A stretch of 64,000 nt of DNA from Aquatica leii (lineage: Eukaryota > Arthropoda > Insecta > Coleoptera > Lampyridae). The stretch covers positions 128,164,255 to 128,228,254 of the forward strand of contig CM069432.1 in NCBI GenBank assembly GCA_035610365.1, written 5' to 3'. The notes below the pieces were generated by a model, which was not told the origin of the DNA, ran no database searches, and saw only the letters and a list, made by a program, of their open reading frames with translations. Each line of letters begins with the position of its first letter. Position 1 is the stretch's first letter. Positions 1-12,100 of this stretch are shown one piece after another. A program made the translations under genes and the position numbers.

Positions 1-660
1 AAAAAAGCAAATTTATTCATAGATATGTACAACTGTAGCACCTGTTAGGGTATAGGGTAAAAATTATTTTTATATAATATCTGCAATTCTTTGTACAGCA
101 ACACTTGTTAAAGCAACAAAAGGCATAGTTAACACAGTTTTGAATTATTTTCAATATGTACCTATAAGAATTCGGAACTGTAAACTATAATTAAACTTGT
201 AAATAACGATACAAGACACGTTTCAAGAAGATGACCAAACTAAAATTACACTAAGTAATACTATTATTATTATTGATAATAGCAACTATAACGCCTCAGG
301 CCCAACAAATCCTAATCTACTAGAAGGTAATATATAACGAACACATTTCAGTTCGTATAAGTGACAACATATTTTTATAGCAATCAAGAAGTAAACTAAA
401 ACAGTAGTTCACCTGCAGAATAGTGTAGATTGAGTGCACCAGCGGTTACTGAATCAAGAATTTACTAAAGTTGTCAACGGTGAGATGATATTCCAAAACT
501 ATCATGTTCTACAATAGATAAAATCAAGGCTGTAGAAATATATATAAATATTACTGGAAATTTTAAAAAATTGGTAAATTTACTTTTAAATTACACTTAG
601 TAATGTTTTTTACGCATTACATCAAACATAAACATAATAAATATAAATTTTATCAATTAA
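1..660. other. AT-rich sequence, nothing recognised
   Basis: No open frame with family resemblance and no terminal repeats were seen. The last bases run into a pyrimidine-rich stretch and TTACAG just before the exon-like trace that follows. Confidence 0.6.
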
Positions 661-680
661 ATATTAATAAATTGTTACAG

Positions 681-884
681 ATTTGTCTCAAGCATGCGGG
701 GCCACAGCCGAGGCATCAACAAAGTTAATTCTCAACAAAAATTTTACAGATAAAGATGCACAATTAATATCGTGGACTAGAGCTGATGGTAGAGTCTAAA
801 AAGTTTTCAGTTATTAGTTTCGTTAGAAAATGCGTTCGCAGAGCATCCGACCGAATTCGTTCAAGAAAAAGAGAATCTAACTAA
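681..884 (+). pseudogene. possible DUF4806-like C-terminal exon trace
   Basis: A TTACAG acceptor-like site ends at 680. One frame reads on from 683 and stops at 797-799; a second, overlapping frame continues from 798 to a stop at 882-884. The first holds NFTDKDAQLISWTRADGR, the second KKFSVISFVRKCVRRA and a basic tail. In DUF4806 domains a 'lFT.el...sWtGr' stretch is followed by 'KkaF..l.....ii.a', so the order and spacing fit that family. The switch of frame near 795 means that, if the resemblance is real, the copy carries one frameshift. DUF4806 occurs in insect genes and in mobile-element-derived proteins; which of these this was cannot be told. No upstream exon was found. The resemblance is modest and could be chance. 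Confidence 0.3.
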
Positions 885-1441
885 TCAAAATTACTCATAC
901 TGTGTATAATACAATCATTTATAATTAGTAATTACCATTTTATGTTGTATTAATTGTATTAATATTAGTAATTAATTAAATAAAATAAATTAATGTATCA
1001 TAACATTTCACTTTGGTAATAATTAAAAACTATTTAGTTACTATAATGTAACCAATATCATCACAAGAAGTAACTATTATATTACTATTTGCATACAAAA
1101 CGTTAATCATTTTTTGACTATTTTGTAGCGTTTTCTTAACTATTTTTTTGCCATTACGGTTATATTTGATAACGCATGCAGTGTTTTTTTAGGCACTATA
1201 AAGTTGACTAACAGGAACGAAAACTTAACTATAAATTCAACAAAAAAATTTTTTTTTGTTACTATAATGGTACCATACCAATTATAAAGTAACATAAGGA
1301 TCACTTAATAGTAACTATTTGTTTACAATTTTAGTGACATTCTGTACTATTTGATAACTTTATGCAAACTATTTACTTACATTTCTGTACAACGTTACGT
1401 GTATTTAGTTACTATATAGTTAAGAAATAGTTCAAATTTGC
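885..1441. repeat. unclassified repeat-like DNA with TTACTATA motifs
   Basis: The motif TTAGTTACTATA or TTGTTACTATAAT occurs near 1033, 1255 and 1405, and its inverse AGTAACTAT near 1070 and 1308. Clustered short motifs in both orientations are typical of the subterminal part of small non-autonomous DNA transposons. No clean terminal inverted repeat or target duplication was found, so the element type is open. Confidence 0.3.
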
Positions 1442-2182
1442 TGTGTGGGAAGCAGACGGCATATTTGAAGAAATTGCCATGACGTCACATTGCTGCTAAA
1501 TCGATTTACACCGTCAAAAGGTAAGAGACATTTACGATACTTTCTTTTGGAAGGAACTTTTACTACTCATTACGATATTAAGTTGAGTGACTGCGCATTC
1601 GCTATCTTTAATAATTGTATGATTTAAAAAAGGAGTTTACTTGTGATAACGCCATATGTACGTTTTCGTGTTAAATTTTATTTTATGTTTTAGGTAATAC
1701 AGGTACAGAACTAACCAGTACCTTATTAGATAAAACATAACTGTAAATATTACAGTTTTTATTTTTATGATTAATATTTCGTTGATCATGTCCATTGTAC
1801 GAATGACCGTACGTACATGTTAGGTTGTTCACACAAATAATTACTAGATCTTTTTGTTATGTCACAAACATGTAAAGTCATTAATTCTCCAAATGTAAAA
1901 ATTAGGCCTGTGTTACCGGCCTACGTGCTAATGTTTGATATAAATTGATATAAATATAGTTATGTACCTTTTTCTGAGATAAAATAAATATGTGTTCTGT
2001 GTTATCACTATTGTCGTGTTATTTGATTTTTTCTTCAGCTGAGGCTAGATTTAAACGGTGCCTCCCAATGATGCATTTTTAAGTTAATGTATAATCTAAC
2101 ACTACGAAGCTTACGACTCTATCTTCTAGAACAACTATGTTAGCCGTCGCTCTTTTTTTGTTAGAAGAAATTCAGCGTAACA
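1442..2182. repeat. old interspersed repeat, copy A
   Basis: This stretch aligns with 43,921-46,032 and then 52,618-52,912. Shared blocks include ACGTCAC followed by TTACACCGTCAA-like sequence, GTGATAACGCC.TATGTACGTTTT, GATACAGGTAC-like sequence, the run from TTCTGTGTT to GATTTAAACG, and a common end TTAGCCGTC...CAGCGTAACA. Copy A lacks about 1.5 kb present in the middle of copy B and also shows the site into which the Gypsy element of copy B inserted. The ends TGTGGG...GTAACA would suit a long terminal repeat, but no target duplication flanks copy A, so the class stays open. Confidence 0.65.
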
Positions 2183-3640
2183 CAATACTGATCATATAAC
2201 TATATTGTTATGATACTAGTGTATTTCCTTTGCGTATGTATTAAAAACAATACCTACTAAAAAATAAAACAGTATTAACCGTCGGCGTCGTTATATTTAT
2301 CGATATTACCTTATTCGTTTGAAAATTTAATTTTCTTACATTTTCAACAATTTGCAAAACATTGCGCACTATGCCAATTTTTTATCGGATTTAAATTGTA
2401 ACGATAAAGTATTCAACAGCATTAATTTAGTAAATCATAAACAAAATAAATTTTACTATATAATTGTGTTACTAAAATTCCGGTTTTTGCATGTTTCTTA
2501 TTTAAAAACAATGTGGCACGTTATGTTGTGGTTAATGTCATCAGAAATCTATAATATCGGCAAACAATTATAAATTCTTTGTCACCTCTGTGAGATACAT
2601 AATATTTTTTTTTTTAATTACTAACTTCTTGCTTATCTCTAGAACAGTAGCGACGACACTAAGCTACAGTATCGTGGTATGTTTCATGATTATCACATCA
2701 CTTTATTCTTAATAACAATATTCGTTATTTACAAACAATTTTTAAATTTGTCAACACCTAACTTATTTGGTTTATAAACCATTTAGATATTCCACATACT
2801 TAAGCCGGCCGATTTTTTAAAATTGTCGACAGATGGCGGACCTAGTAAATTGTAGACATGTCGCTATTTCTCAAATACAGCTAAATTAGTTTTTATAAGG
2901 CAACTTTTTATATGTATATTAATAGAAAAAACTATAGTGTAGGTCAAGGAATGTTTCAAATTCCCTGTATTGTTCTCTTTCTAGGTTTTATTTAATATTA
3001 AACCTAATCAATTTTTAAATTTTTTTAGCCTTTATTTTAAAATGTAAGCATTCTAAGACCAACGGCGCATTAAGCCAATGTTAAATTTAAAATTTTACTT
3101 TACATCTCTCTAAAATAAATTTAACATTTTCCAACCTAAAATTTGATTTAATGAGTTTTTGCTATTTTATGGTAACAATATATAGTTGAGCTTTATGTGA
3201 CTAGATGGTGATAGTGTTTTTTCTGAATAGCGTACAGTTCGTACAATTAATGTCTACTAGAAGGCAAGTTTGCGTTACAGTGTTCTACTGTTAATAATAA
3301 ATCTTGACTAAAATATATTTATTCTTGTAGTATGTATTTCGTGACGTTAAATGTCACATGATACCGTATAGTAGTCAAACAGATGTTTGGCGTAGGATGC
3401 ACCACGATTTACAGAAACTTGATATTTTGCTGATAAAAGAATCAAATTTCTTAATACTAATACTAATACTTAAGTGTGATGTGGATAAAAAATACATCTT
3501 TAGTAATTTTTATTTTATGATTTATTTATACAATACTTCTTTAAATACATTATCAGTTGTCGATCAATCGATCATATACAAAATACTGATCGCGAGGATA
3601 GATCACTTATAAAATAACTGCTGTAACGAATTTTACCTGA
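2183..3640. other. AT-rich stretch, no supported gene
   Basis: Open frames at 2352-2573 and 3358-3612 are short, low in complexity and resemble no family known to me. No terminal repeats were seen. Confidence 0.5.
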
Positions 3641-3779
3641 AATATTTACTTTACTGAAATGTTTTTTTAGGTATGCAGGTAATTGTTAAAAAAAATCGTA
3701 AAATTGTGTCTAAGTAAGATATTGTTATAAAGCAACAAGTATAAAAGAATTCAAAACTACTGCTGATTTTGTAATAAAA

Positions 3780-4140
3780 AAATATTCACATTTAAGTTTT
3801 AAGTTAACGGATCACTTGAAACAAAAACTTGTGTGATTAATGATTGTCTAACACACACTATACAGTATCGTTTTTCGCAATTCAAAATTTTTTTTTTAAT
3901 TACATTAAACGAACTTATTCAAACTTAAAAAAAATCCATTGTTTCAGTGACAGAGCAGCCAGTCAAAAAAAAATTAAAAAAATTTTTAAATATTATTATG
4001 TAGACGACTATGGTATAGAGACAGTGTCATTTGTTTGCTACTTCTCACGGCAAAACCCATATGATGATTCAGTAGGTACGCAGTTAACAAGGCCATGAGA
4101 TAAGAAAGCTTAGAACAAACTGCAGATCATCATATATTAA
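3780..4140 (+). pseudogene. trace of a multicopy insect transposon ORF (SDGxxSQYKN type)
   Basis: Translated in two frames, this stretch holds HCFSDRAASQKK, DDYGIETVSF, LFATSHGKT and, further on, GTQLTRP. These fit, in order, a multicopy protein family seen in insects and cnidarians that reads roughly 'ihYFSDGaaSQYKN..NF.n...h..dyGi.aeW.FFATSHGK...DG.GGt.KR'. A preceding frame gives DCLTHTIQYRFSQF, where the family has 'sDc..HDt.av..F'. The match is spread over two frames, so this is a decayed copy with at least one frameshift. I do not know the superfamily name; the multicopy spread and the acidic motif suggest a transposase-like role, which is inference. Ends were not found. Confidence 0.55.
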
Positions 4141-5406
4141 TATTGTAAAGCCAATAGGTCATGCCTTCTAATAAAAAATAATATTTTATGTAAAAAACAT
4201 CAATATGAATATTTTTCCATCATGTTATTTACCTAACAATCTCGCTTAAATACTCATAATTTCAATAAAAGTCAAAACATAATTTCACATTTAAAACACA
4301 TTTAACTTTAATTGCTATACCGTAAGATAGAAATAAAATCGATAAAACTAAACTAAATTGCATAAGCATATAACTAACGTAGTGTTTTATAAATTTTTAC
4401 ACAAAAAAGTAACCAACTGCGAATAATATTATTATAAAAAAAAATACCTAAATTTTTGGTTTAAAGTAACCTGTACACACACTAAGAGTGAAAATGGCAG
4501 CACTGCAAATGTAAACATTTGAACTTTAAAGCAAAAACTAAAGATCCCGTGAGTTTCATATTTTTATCTAACATTAGACACGTTCATATTTTAGCCTGAA
4601 AATAGCAATTCTTAGAATTTCAAGCAGATATTTTTTCCACAAATAGTGGACTGTTTTGATCAGTTGTTGGGTTTATATCCTCTAGGATATGCATACTTAT
4701 TTTTTTACACAAATATTGCACAACTAAATTTTTATGGTAACTTGATAATTTATCAATTAAGTTAAACAGATTATTTATTGCAACTGATCCATGTTCTTGA
4801 GTATCTTTTTTTTTTTTTTAATTTTTTCTATGTGAAAAGGATCGATGCATTTTTTACCATTTCCAATTCAAGCTTTTACGATTTCAGGGACAAATTTGTT
4901 TGGAACTGTTTTACTTGTTCTTATCAATACTACGGTTACAACACGTGTTATATTACTAGCGATTTACTCAAATTCACAAAGAATCCATTCATTTTGTATA
5001 ACATAAAATAAACCCAAGAAAAATTTATTATCGTGTTTTATAGTTTTGATAATCAGTATATATCATATTACTAGATTGATAGTATTAGCGGTATTAGTCA
5101 AGTGTTAGTAACCTGAGGTTATGCCATCTACCGAATACTAGCACAAAGGTGTGTAATAAAAGTAGCAAAAAGTTATCTGCTTGTTTATAGCCATCTAGTG
5201 TTTTGATTTTTGAAAGCGTATTAAAAATTATATTAAAGCGATAGCAGCGCCACTGTATATTTATAACAGAAACACACTATATAAACGGCCCTCTTAAAGT
5301 TGTTGTGTGTATAAAAATTTCCGTACATTTCCGTTTATAAAAAAATACTTTTTGGTAATCTTTCAAGATATTATTTTTTTTAATTTCGTAGCTATGCTGT
5401 TAAATA
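4141..5406. other. AT-rich stretch, no supported gene
   Basis: Homopolymer-rich DNA. The frame at 4778-5011 is Phe/Tyr-rich and looks like chance. Confidence 0.5.
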
Positions 5407-5868
5407 TAGTCTAATCAAAAAGTTTAAAAACGTGTTAATTCTTGAAATAGCTTATAAAAATACAAGCAATAGCTTATTGGATTTGGAATGACGTCTAGAA
5501 AAATGTGTTAAAATGTTTTTTTAGCAAATAAAACCTCGCAAAAGTTATAAACAAATTAAAATTAAAAAAAACAGACCAATAGTTTATTTAAAATTATTAA
5601 CTATAGAGCCAGACGTAAAATTTTTTTTATTGAACATTTCTTTCTTTTTTTTCAAATGTTTATTATCTCTTATAGTTTTTAAGTTATTCGCAAAAATCTA
5701 AATTTCTTTTAATTCTAATTTGTTTATATTTTTTGCAACTTTTTGTTTGATTAAAAAACATTATAATACACTTTTTTAGACGTCATTACAAATGCAATGA
5801 GCTCTCGCTCATATTTTTAGAAGCATATTCAAGTATTAACACGTTTTTGAACTTGTCGACTAGACTAA
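5407..5868. mobile_element. foldback element (MITE) with long inverted arms
   Basis: The left arm (about 5407-5575) and the right arm (about 5695-5868) are imperfect reverse complements. Shared landmarks are TAGTCTA at the tip, AAAAACGTGTTAAT, the segment ending AATGACGTCTA, and inward ATAAACAAATT. The centre is only about 120 bp, so almost the whole element is arm and could fold into one hairpin. No coding sequence is present. This is the structure of a non-autonomous DNA transposon. The target duplication is not clear and the superfamily is unassigned. Confidence 0.7.
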
Positions 5869-8007
5869 GAAAACTAAAGAAATGTTGCAAGCAATGATAT
5901 TTTCAAAACTAATTATAATCAATCAAATTGAAATTTAATTAACACGTGTATGTTATGTGTTACTAAAAAAAGATAAAATTGTAAAATTATAAAATAATAC
6001 AAAAATTAATAAAATACAATCAAATGGGAAAAACTCAATAAATAACTGGTTTAGTAATTAGCAATTTATAATCTTGACAGTATTAAAAATGTCAATTATT
6101 AATTGCTCTTAATACCATCTTTGTTACCTTCAAAACTATTAAATGTTGATTAATGTTAACTTTAGTGCAAAATATGCTCTTTTAGTTATTTTAACGTTAC
6201 GCCTACAATTTTTAGGTTAACTCAAAGACCAACTCAAAAAGGAGCCTGCAAATTTTACGAGTTGGCAATGTACACTCCTTACAAATGATGCACTGTATTT
6301 TTTCTACGACTGTATAAATAAAACTTAACTTGTATGAGCTAGATTTATTAAAAAAATATGAATTGTTAGAAGCTACAATAGATTAACATATACATGTAAC
6401 TTGCAAAGTAATTAAATTAAATTTATAACTGTTTAAATATAATTTGTAATTAATAGGTAGTAGGTGTAAGAATAAAACTTGACAAACTGAGAACGTAATA
6501 TAAAAATTGCTGTTGCGAAATTAATAGTTTTAATACGATTTCTTTAAATTAAAAATTATATTAATTTTTTTAAAATAAACCTATTAAAGTAATAAAGTTA
6601 TTTATTGTAATGGATCTAATATGCTACATACTTCTTACTACAAAACTTGCATAATATAAAAAAATATTGCGATAAAAAGAAATTAATTAAAAAAATAATA
6701 CGGCAGAAGAAAACTAAAAGCTAATTACAGAAAAAGTGCTTTGTCTATAATTACTTTTAAATATGTACTTTTCAATGTATATTTTCAATGTATGTATATA
6801 TAAACTACTGATTTGCACTAGTCTTGTAGCAAGTGATTGTTTTTATAACATATATTTTGTGTTATATATTATAACGTAAGTACAAAATATTTATGATTAT
6901 TTTCTAAATATGCAGTTGTATTAAGTATAAGCTACGGAACTAACAAAGTAGCGATATTGCGCAAACGGATTGTAACGTAATACAAAATAAAAATATAATA
7001 CAAAAATTGCTTATAAAAGCTCTATTAACATAAGCATAAATATAATAACCTAGAAATATTAGTCATGTTTAAAAAAACACTTTGGTACCTTGAAACTATG
7101 AATATACGCTGAAAGATAATTAATATTTTTTAATTGTCATACAGGTCAAAAAACTGATTAGTGTTAGTAAATGCTAATTCCTATCAATTAATTTCAATAC
7201 GTTGTTATTGTAAATTAAATAATTTTGTTGTTTGAATTATTTGGTTACTCAAATTGTCAAACATGCAAATTTGGTAATTATTGTAAAATTTCTTATACAA
7301 TCAAAAACAAACGTCCGATAAAAAACTGTTTCTTTTATATTAAATAAAATTTCTGAAAAAAAACTAGTAGTAAAATTGCAACTAAAATTGTTTTGTGGAG
7401 CACAAAATATTTGTACAAACCTCCTAAATTATGTTTTTATAATTTATTCTTTTGAACGGTAATAAATTTAACCTAAATCAAAATAAGTTTGACTGGTGTA
7501 AAAATGAAATTCGTCAAACGTTGCTTAGTCACTAATAAATATACAATATATTGTATTATTTGTTAGCCGTAGAAATAAATATGTTTATTGTCACTTTTGG
7601 TAGAAGAGTTTTATGATTTGCTTTAAACAAAAATTTGTTTAAATTGTAAAAAATTTAAACTTTTGCCAATACTTCTTTTTTCTAATAAATTAACACGAAA
7701 AACACAACACATTTGACATCCTCGCCCAACATCAAAAGTTGGTTCTCAAACATTAAGTGTTTAAACAGCTTTGAGAAGCAGCTTTCCTTCACGAATCAAG
7801 TTAATGTTTATGCAAGGTGCAATACATAGATGTAGGACATGGAATTTGGGTTTGTATGTGTGTGTATTGATGTATGATTCCCACAACTTCAAAAGTTCGG
7901 CCATTGATAAGCAATGAAACATCAAACAAAATATACTCATTTCCTTATTCTATGCTTAAGAAAAACATAACTTTTTTTTAATAAACAAACTAAATATATT
8001 TCAAATA
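5869..8007. other. AT-rich stretch, mostly nothing recognised
   Basis: No gene is supported. About 60 bp near 7424-7480 (TAAATTATGTTTTTATAATTTATT and flank) recur at 17,055-17,100, and sequence near 7545-7590 resembles 24,395-24,430, so part of an old repeat lies here. Confidence 0.45.
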
Positions 8008-9195
8008 TTAGAACACGATATAAACTTCACGTGTATTTAGTACACGAATAAAAATTTCAAAAAAGCAACCCGAACAGTAACTTTTACTACATTTTACACA
8101 GCGGTGTATTGATTGAGTAAACTTTAATTGGGCATGTTTTTTATCAACGTTTGCAAGTTGTTCATCACATACAATCGACTTACGACAACTGTTACAACTT
8201 ACATCTTCCAACACGTGTTCGCTTTTATCCCTTGGTATAAAATCTACGCATACCTATATCAGTTTAATGGCTAGTTTTTGATACCACTTAACTCCTTGTC
8301 ATTGTAACGTAGTGTACGTTTACGTTTTCATTTGACACAATAAGTCAATGTAAGTTTTATATTTATTATAATCAATCAATTTATGCTATTGGCTTTTTGT
8401 GTAAGTAATTGCATTAATGTATGTTTTTTACTTCGAGTACAAACATCACGCTTCTTTTTCTATTTTTAAACTACCACTCTAGTAGTACTTTTAGCAGCAT
8501 ATTTTCTTTTTTTCTAATTTTATGCTCATTACATATTAAGAATTTAATTTTCTATTGTTTCTGAGGATTTCAACTAGGTAAGAGTTTTTCTTTTCTAACT
8601 GATGTGCTAAGAAATTACTGGCATAGTAATTATTTGTATAGACGGTCTTTTATTCAATAGGTAGGAAAAAAAGTATCACTTTTTTGAATAAAATCTGATT
8701 TGGTGTTTTATCCTTCCCACAGTAAACTTGGAGGTTATACGTATATATTTTTTTAATACATAATTTAGTAACCTTTATACCAAATTTATGCCGTTTTTTA
8801 GTTATAGTATACCGACAAAATATTAAACATCCCCTAAGTTTAACTAAAGTTTTGTTGATACAAACATTCTGTTTCAGAACAACAAGTTTTTAGAAATTTT
8901 AAATTAATAAATTTATCAGAGGCGAGATTTTTTGCAATCTGTTTTCTATCACCACTTTGTTATTATTAAAAAGTCGTGTTTTGAGCATTAGCAGAAACTG
9001 ATTATTAAGCATTACGTCTTTCACTTTTTCACTGTTGTCATACAGAAAGATTTTTAGGCAGTATAACAGGTATTGACACAAGTCCAACCAGATAAAAATT
9101 CTAATGAAAGATTTTGTTTCCTCGTGATTTGTATTATTAAAAAACGTAAATTTATGTTTGTGGCAATCTAGCTGATGCTTTGCACTGACCTGCAT
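8008..9195 (-). pseudogene. piggyBac-family transposase, decayed
   Basis: On the minus strand the reading runs from 9195 down to 8008. The first open part (9195-8899) holds SFIRIFIWLDLCQ, then VMLNNQFLLMLKTRLFNNN and ENRLQKISPLINLL, which match the piggyBac core 'FlGllIwmGl...vMsrnRFelllr.lhF.dN...ndrLyKirPlid.l'. Further down, split over frames, come GCLIFCRYTITKKRHKFGIK, TYNLQVYCGKD and YTNNYYASNFLAHQLEK, matching 'GR..FrqYiP.KrhkfGiK...l', 'Y.GKd' and 'ytDNfYtSv.La..L'. The last open part (8214-8008) has paired cysteines, RCVKCSKSYCSGCFFEI, like the Cys-rich C-terminus. Total length of about 1.2 kb is short of the usual ~1.7 kb. Several stops and frameshifts lie between the blocks. No TTAA-flanked ends were found. 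Confidence 0.82.
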
Positions 9196-12100
9196 ATTTG
9201 TTTGTTTTTGTGACCATTAACTCTACCACTTTATCGGTTAAAAATATACTAATATAATCGTAAGAACATTTATCGAAATATTTATCATTTCCATTTCATC
9301 TTTCACGCCCACAGTTGTTTTGATAAAAAACTATCGAACACGAACTCAACCAACGCCTGATTAATAATGAGTAATAATGCAATAAACCGTTACAAAAATG
9401 CAAGTCTGAAATTGTTAACGTATGAATCTGTGTAAGAAGCAGAGTCGGGTTTACAGCTCAAACGAAGAAAAAATAGGTTTCTTGCAAAAATGTACATTAA
9501 TTGACAACTACTAATTTTATCCGTGTCTTTATCAAGAATAAAATAGAAATACTTCAAGTTATTTTTATTAAGCATTTATTAAAACATACATTTTAGAATG
9601 TTTCTAGTGGTTTTTTTGTGTTCTTCTTTTTTGTTATTACTATCCTCAATAGTTATTGATAAAACAATTTCCATTGCATTTTATACGAATTTGCGTGGAT
9701 CTGGTCTTTCGACCTTTATATTCCAGTACAACCAGCTTTACATCTGCAAAATAATAGTTCTAATATTGTTACGTGCAAAAGCTGGAAAAATAAAACTCGC
9801 CTGAATTAAAGTAACATAAACGAGGTTTTGCTGGTGCTCAGTGAAGATGGGTGTCAATTATATTTAAAATTCCGTGACCGTTTGAAAAACTTGAAAGTAA
9901 ACAAAAACAAAAGTTAAAATCAAAGGGCTTGCCAACTACAAGTACGCTCCAAATAGATACACTCAAATAGGACTTACCTTAAAAATGTATCACACAAAAA
10001 TCTGTAATCTTAAAATTCGTATTTGCAAAAGCCAACTGAATAAATGTTTTTTTACATTTAACAATTTAAAATTATATAATTTAAAATGAAAAAATGAACA
10101 AGCCAGCAAAACAAGAATTACATTAAACTTGAATCAAGTTAATGCAAATAAAATTTTAAATTACAAATAAAATAAAATCAATTAAAAGAAAACTACATAT
10201 TGTCTTTTATTTTTGTTGTTTAATAATAAAAATAAGAAAAAAACCTATTAAAATTAGCACAAACAAACGCCATAAAGTGTTTGGCAAATGAACGAAAGAT
10301 TTGACAACTAGCAATGAACTCTCATAATTATTAACTTCAAAGTTTTTAATTCACTGTATCTGCAAATATATAACTTAATCGGTAATCAATAAATAACTTA
10401 AAATTTTGTTTGTAGACGGACTCCTAGTTAGCTTTAGACTAGTTGACGTCGGTAGGAACTTTGATAGAGAACTCCAACCATTCGACAAATTACTGTCGGA
10501 AACTTTTTAATAAGTCACTATCAAGGCAAAGCTTAAACCGCGTCGCACAACTAAATGATCACAATTTTACATTAAGTAAAAAGAAAATTTAAAAGCACCT
10601 GAGATTTTCAAAAGCTGTAGATTCTACAAGTTAAGAGAACTAATCTTCTACAAACTAAACCAAATTCTTACAGTTTTTTCCATAACTTTCGCGGACACCT
10701 CCAAATCTTAATACCAATTATATTTATAAACTTAATCCGCTACCACTTTCATAAAAACTGTGATCAAAAACTTTGTGAAAGAAAACCGTAAAACAAAAGC
10801 TTGGGGGAAAAAATGCAAACAGATTAAATTACAACGTAAACGTAGAGTTTAAACACAGCCTTTTCCATGCCAGAATGCCGAGTTTACAAAAAAATTTCAA
10901 ATTCCAAAGATTTAATTATACTTATACAGATTAACTTGTTAAAACCTGAATAATAAAATTGTACAAAAGTAGATTCCAAATGTAACTCAATACGAATACA
11001 GCCTGACTAAAGTGCATATGTACTAAAAATGTACTTAAAACAATGAACTTTTAAACAAACTTAAAATAAACAAACTGCTAAAATATATTTAATTACAATA
11101 GTATTTCAAAACGAAAACATAAATTAGATACAACTCGAATTTTACCGGGACAATGAAAATTCCAAATCAACTTAAATACAGATTACGGATATATATGCAG
11201 CGTAATAATTTCGAATTAATTAAATACAAAAATTTACTTGCAAATTTGATTAACAAAGATGAATTTAAAAACGTTAACTAATTTCATTAAATTAACGTAG
11301 AATTACTCACATAATCCCAAAGTACACAAAAAAAAATCAACTCAAATTCCGGGTGTTTCACAAAAGAAACCGCACAAACTCAAACGACGGTTACAATATT
11401 TGATCTAAATTAGGCAGTTAGTTCGTAGAAATAAAGATTAAAAAAAGTTTTAAATTTTCACTTTCACTTAATCAGTAACATATAAATTACCTATCCACGA
11501 TTGAACTTGTAAATAAACTTTTTTAGCGCTTCATTGCTTCATCTGATCGGCATAGTAAATTGGCCAACTAAATACAAATATTTTTTACTACTGTTTTTGT
11601 AAAATATTTTTAACGATATAGATTCAAATCAATTTTAGATTTTTGAACATTGTACATAAACAGAATACATTTGATAATAGTTTCATGAATAAAATGTGAA
11701 TTTTAATTGTCTGTCTTTAATAATGCAGCCTATATCAAAGTTTTTTGTTCTATAAATTGTTGAACAAGCTCAATTTTTTTTATTAAAAAACGACGATGTC
11801 GTATAACAACCGGTAAACAAATGTAGAAACAGTATAAGTTTTTTACGATTTATCAGTTTATTGGGACTGATTGACGAATATACTTCTTGTGACGTTTTAC
11901 CTTTAAGTGATTTTAAGAAGTAAATTTTTTATCTGGTAAAATTAGAATTATTTTTATAACTAATACGTCAAATGTAGTATTAATACAATTAAGTTTATTA
12001 TTTTGATTTTTTTCCACAACATTAAATTGCATAACTTTTTCAAAAGCTTAGTTACCTGAATTTTTTTTTAATTTGACGGTCTTCTTTACTATTTTGTTAA

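Noticed and set aside
10390-10880. Possible LTR or gene remnant in slightly G+C-richer DNA
   Set aside because: No protein motif, no matching repeat in the window and no target duplication.
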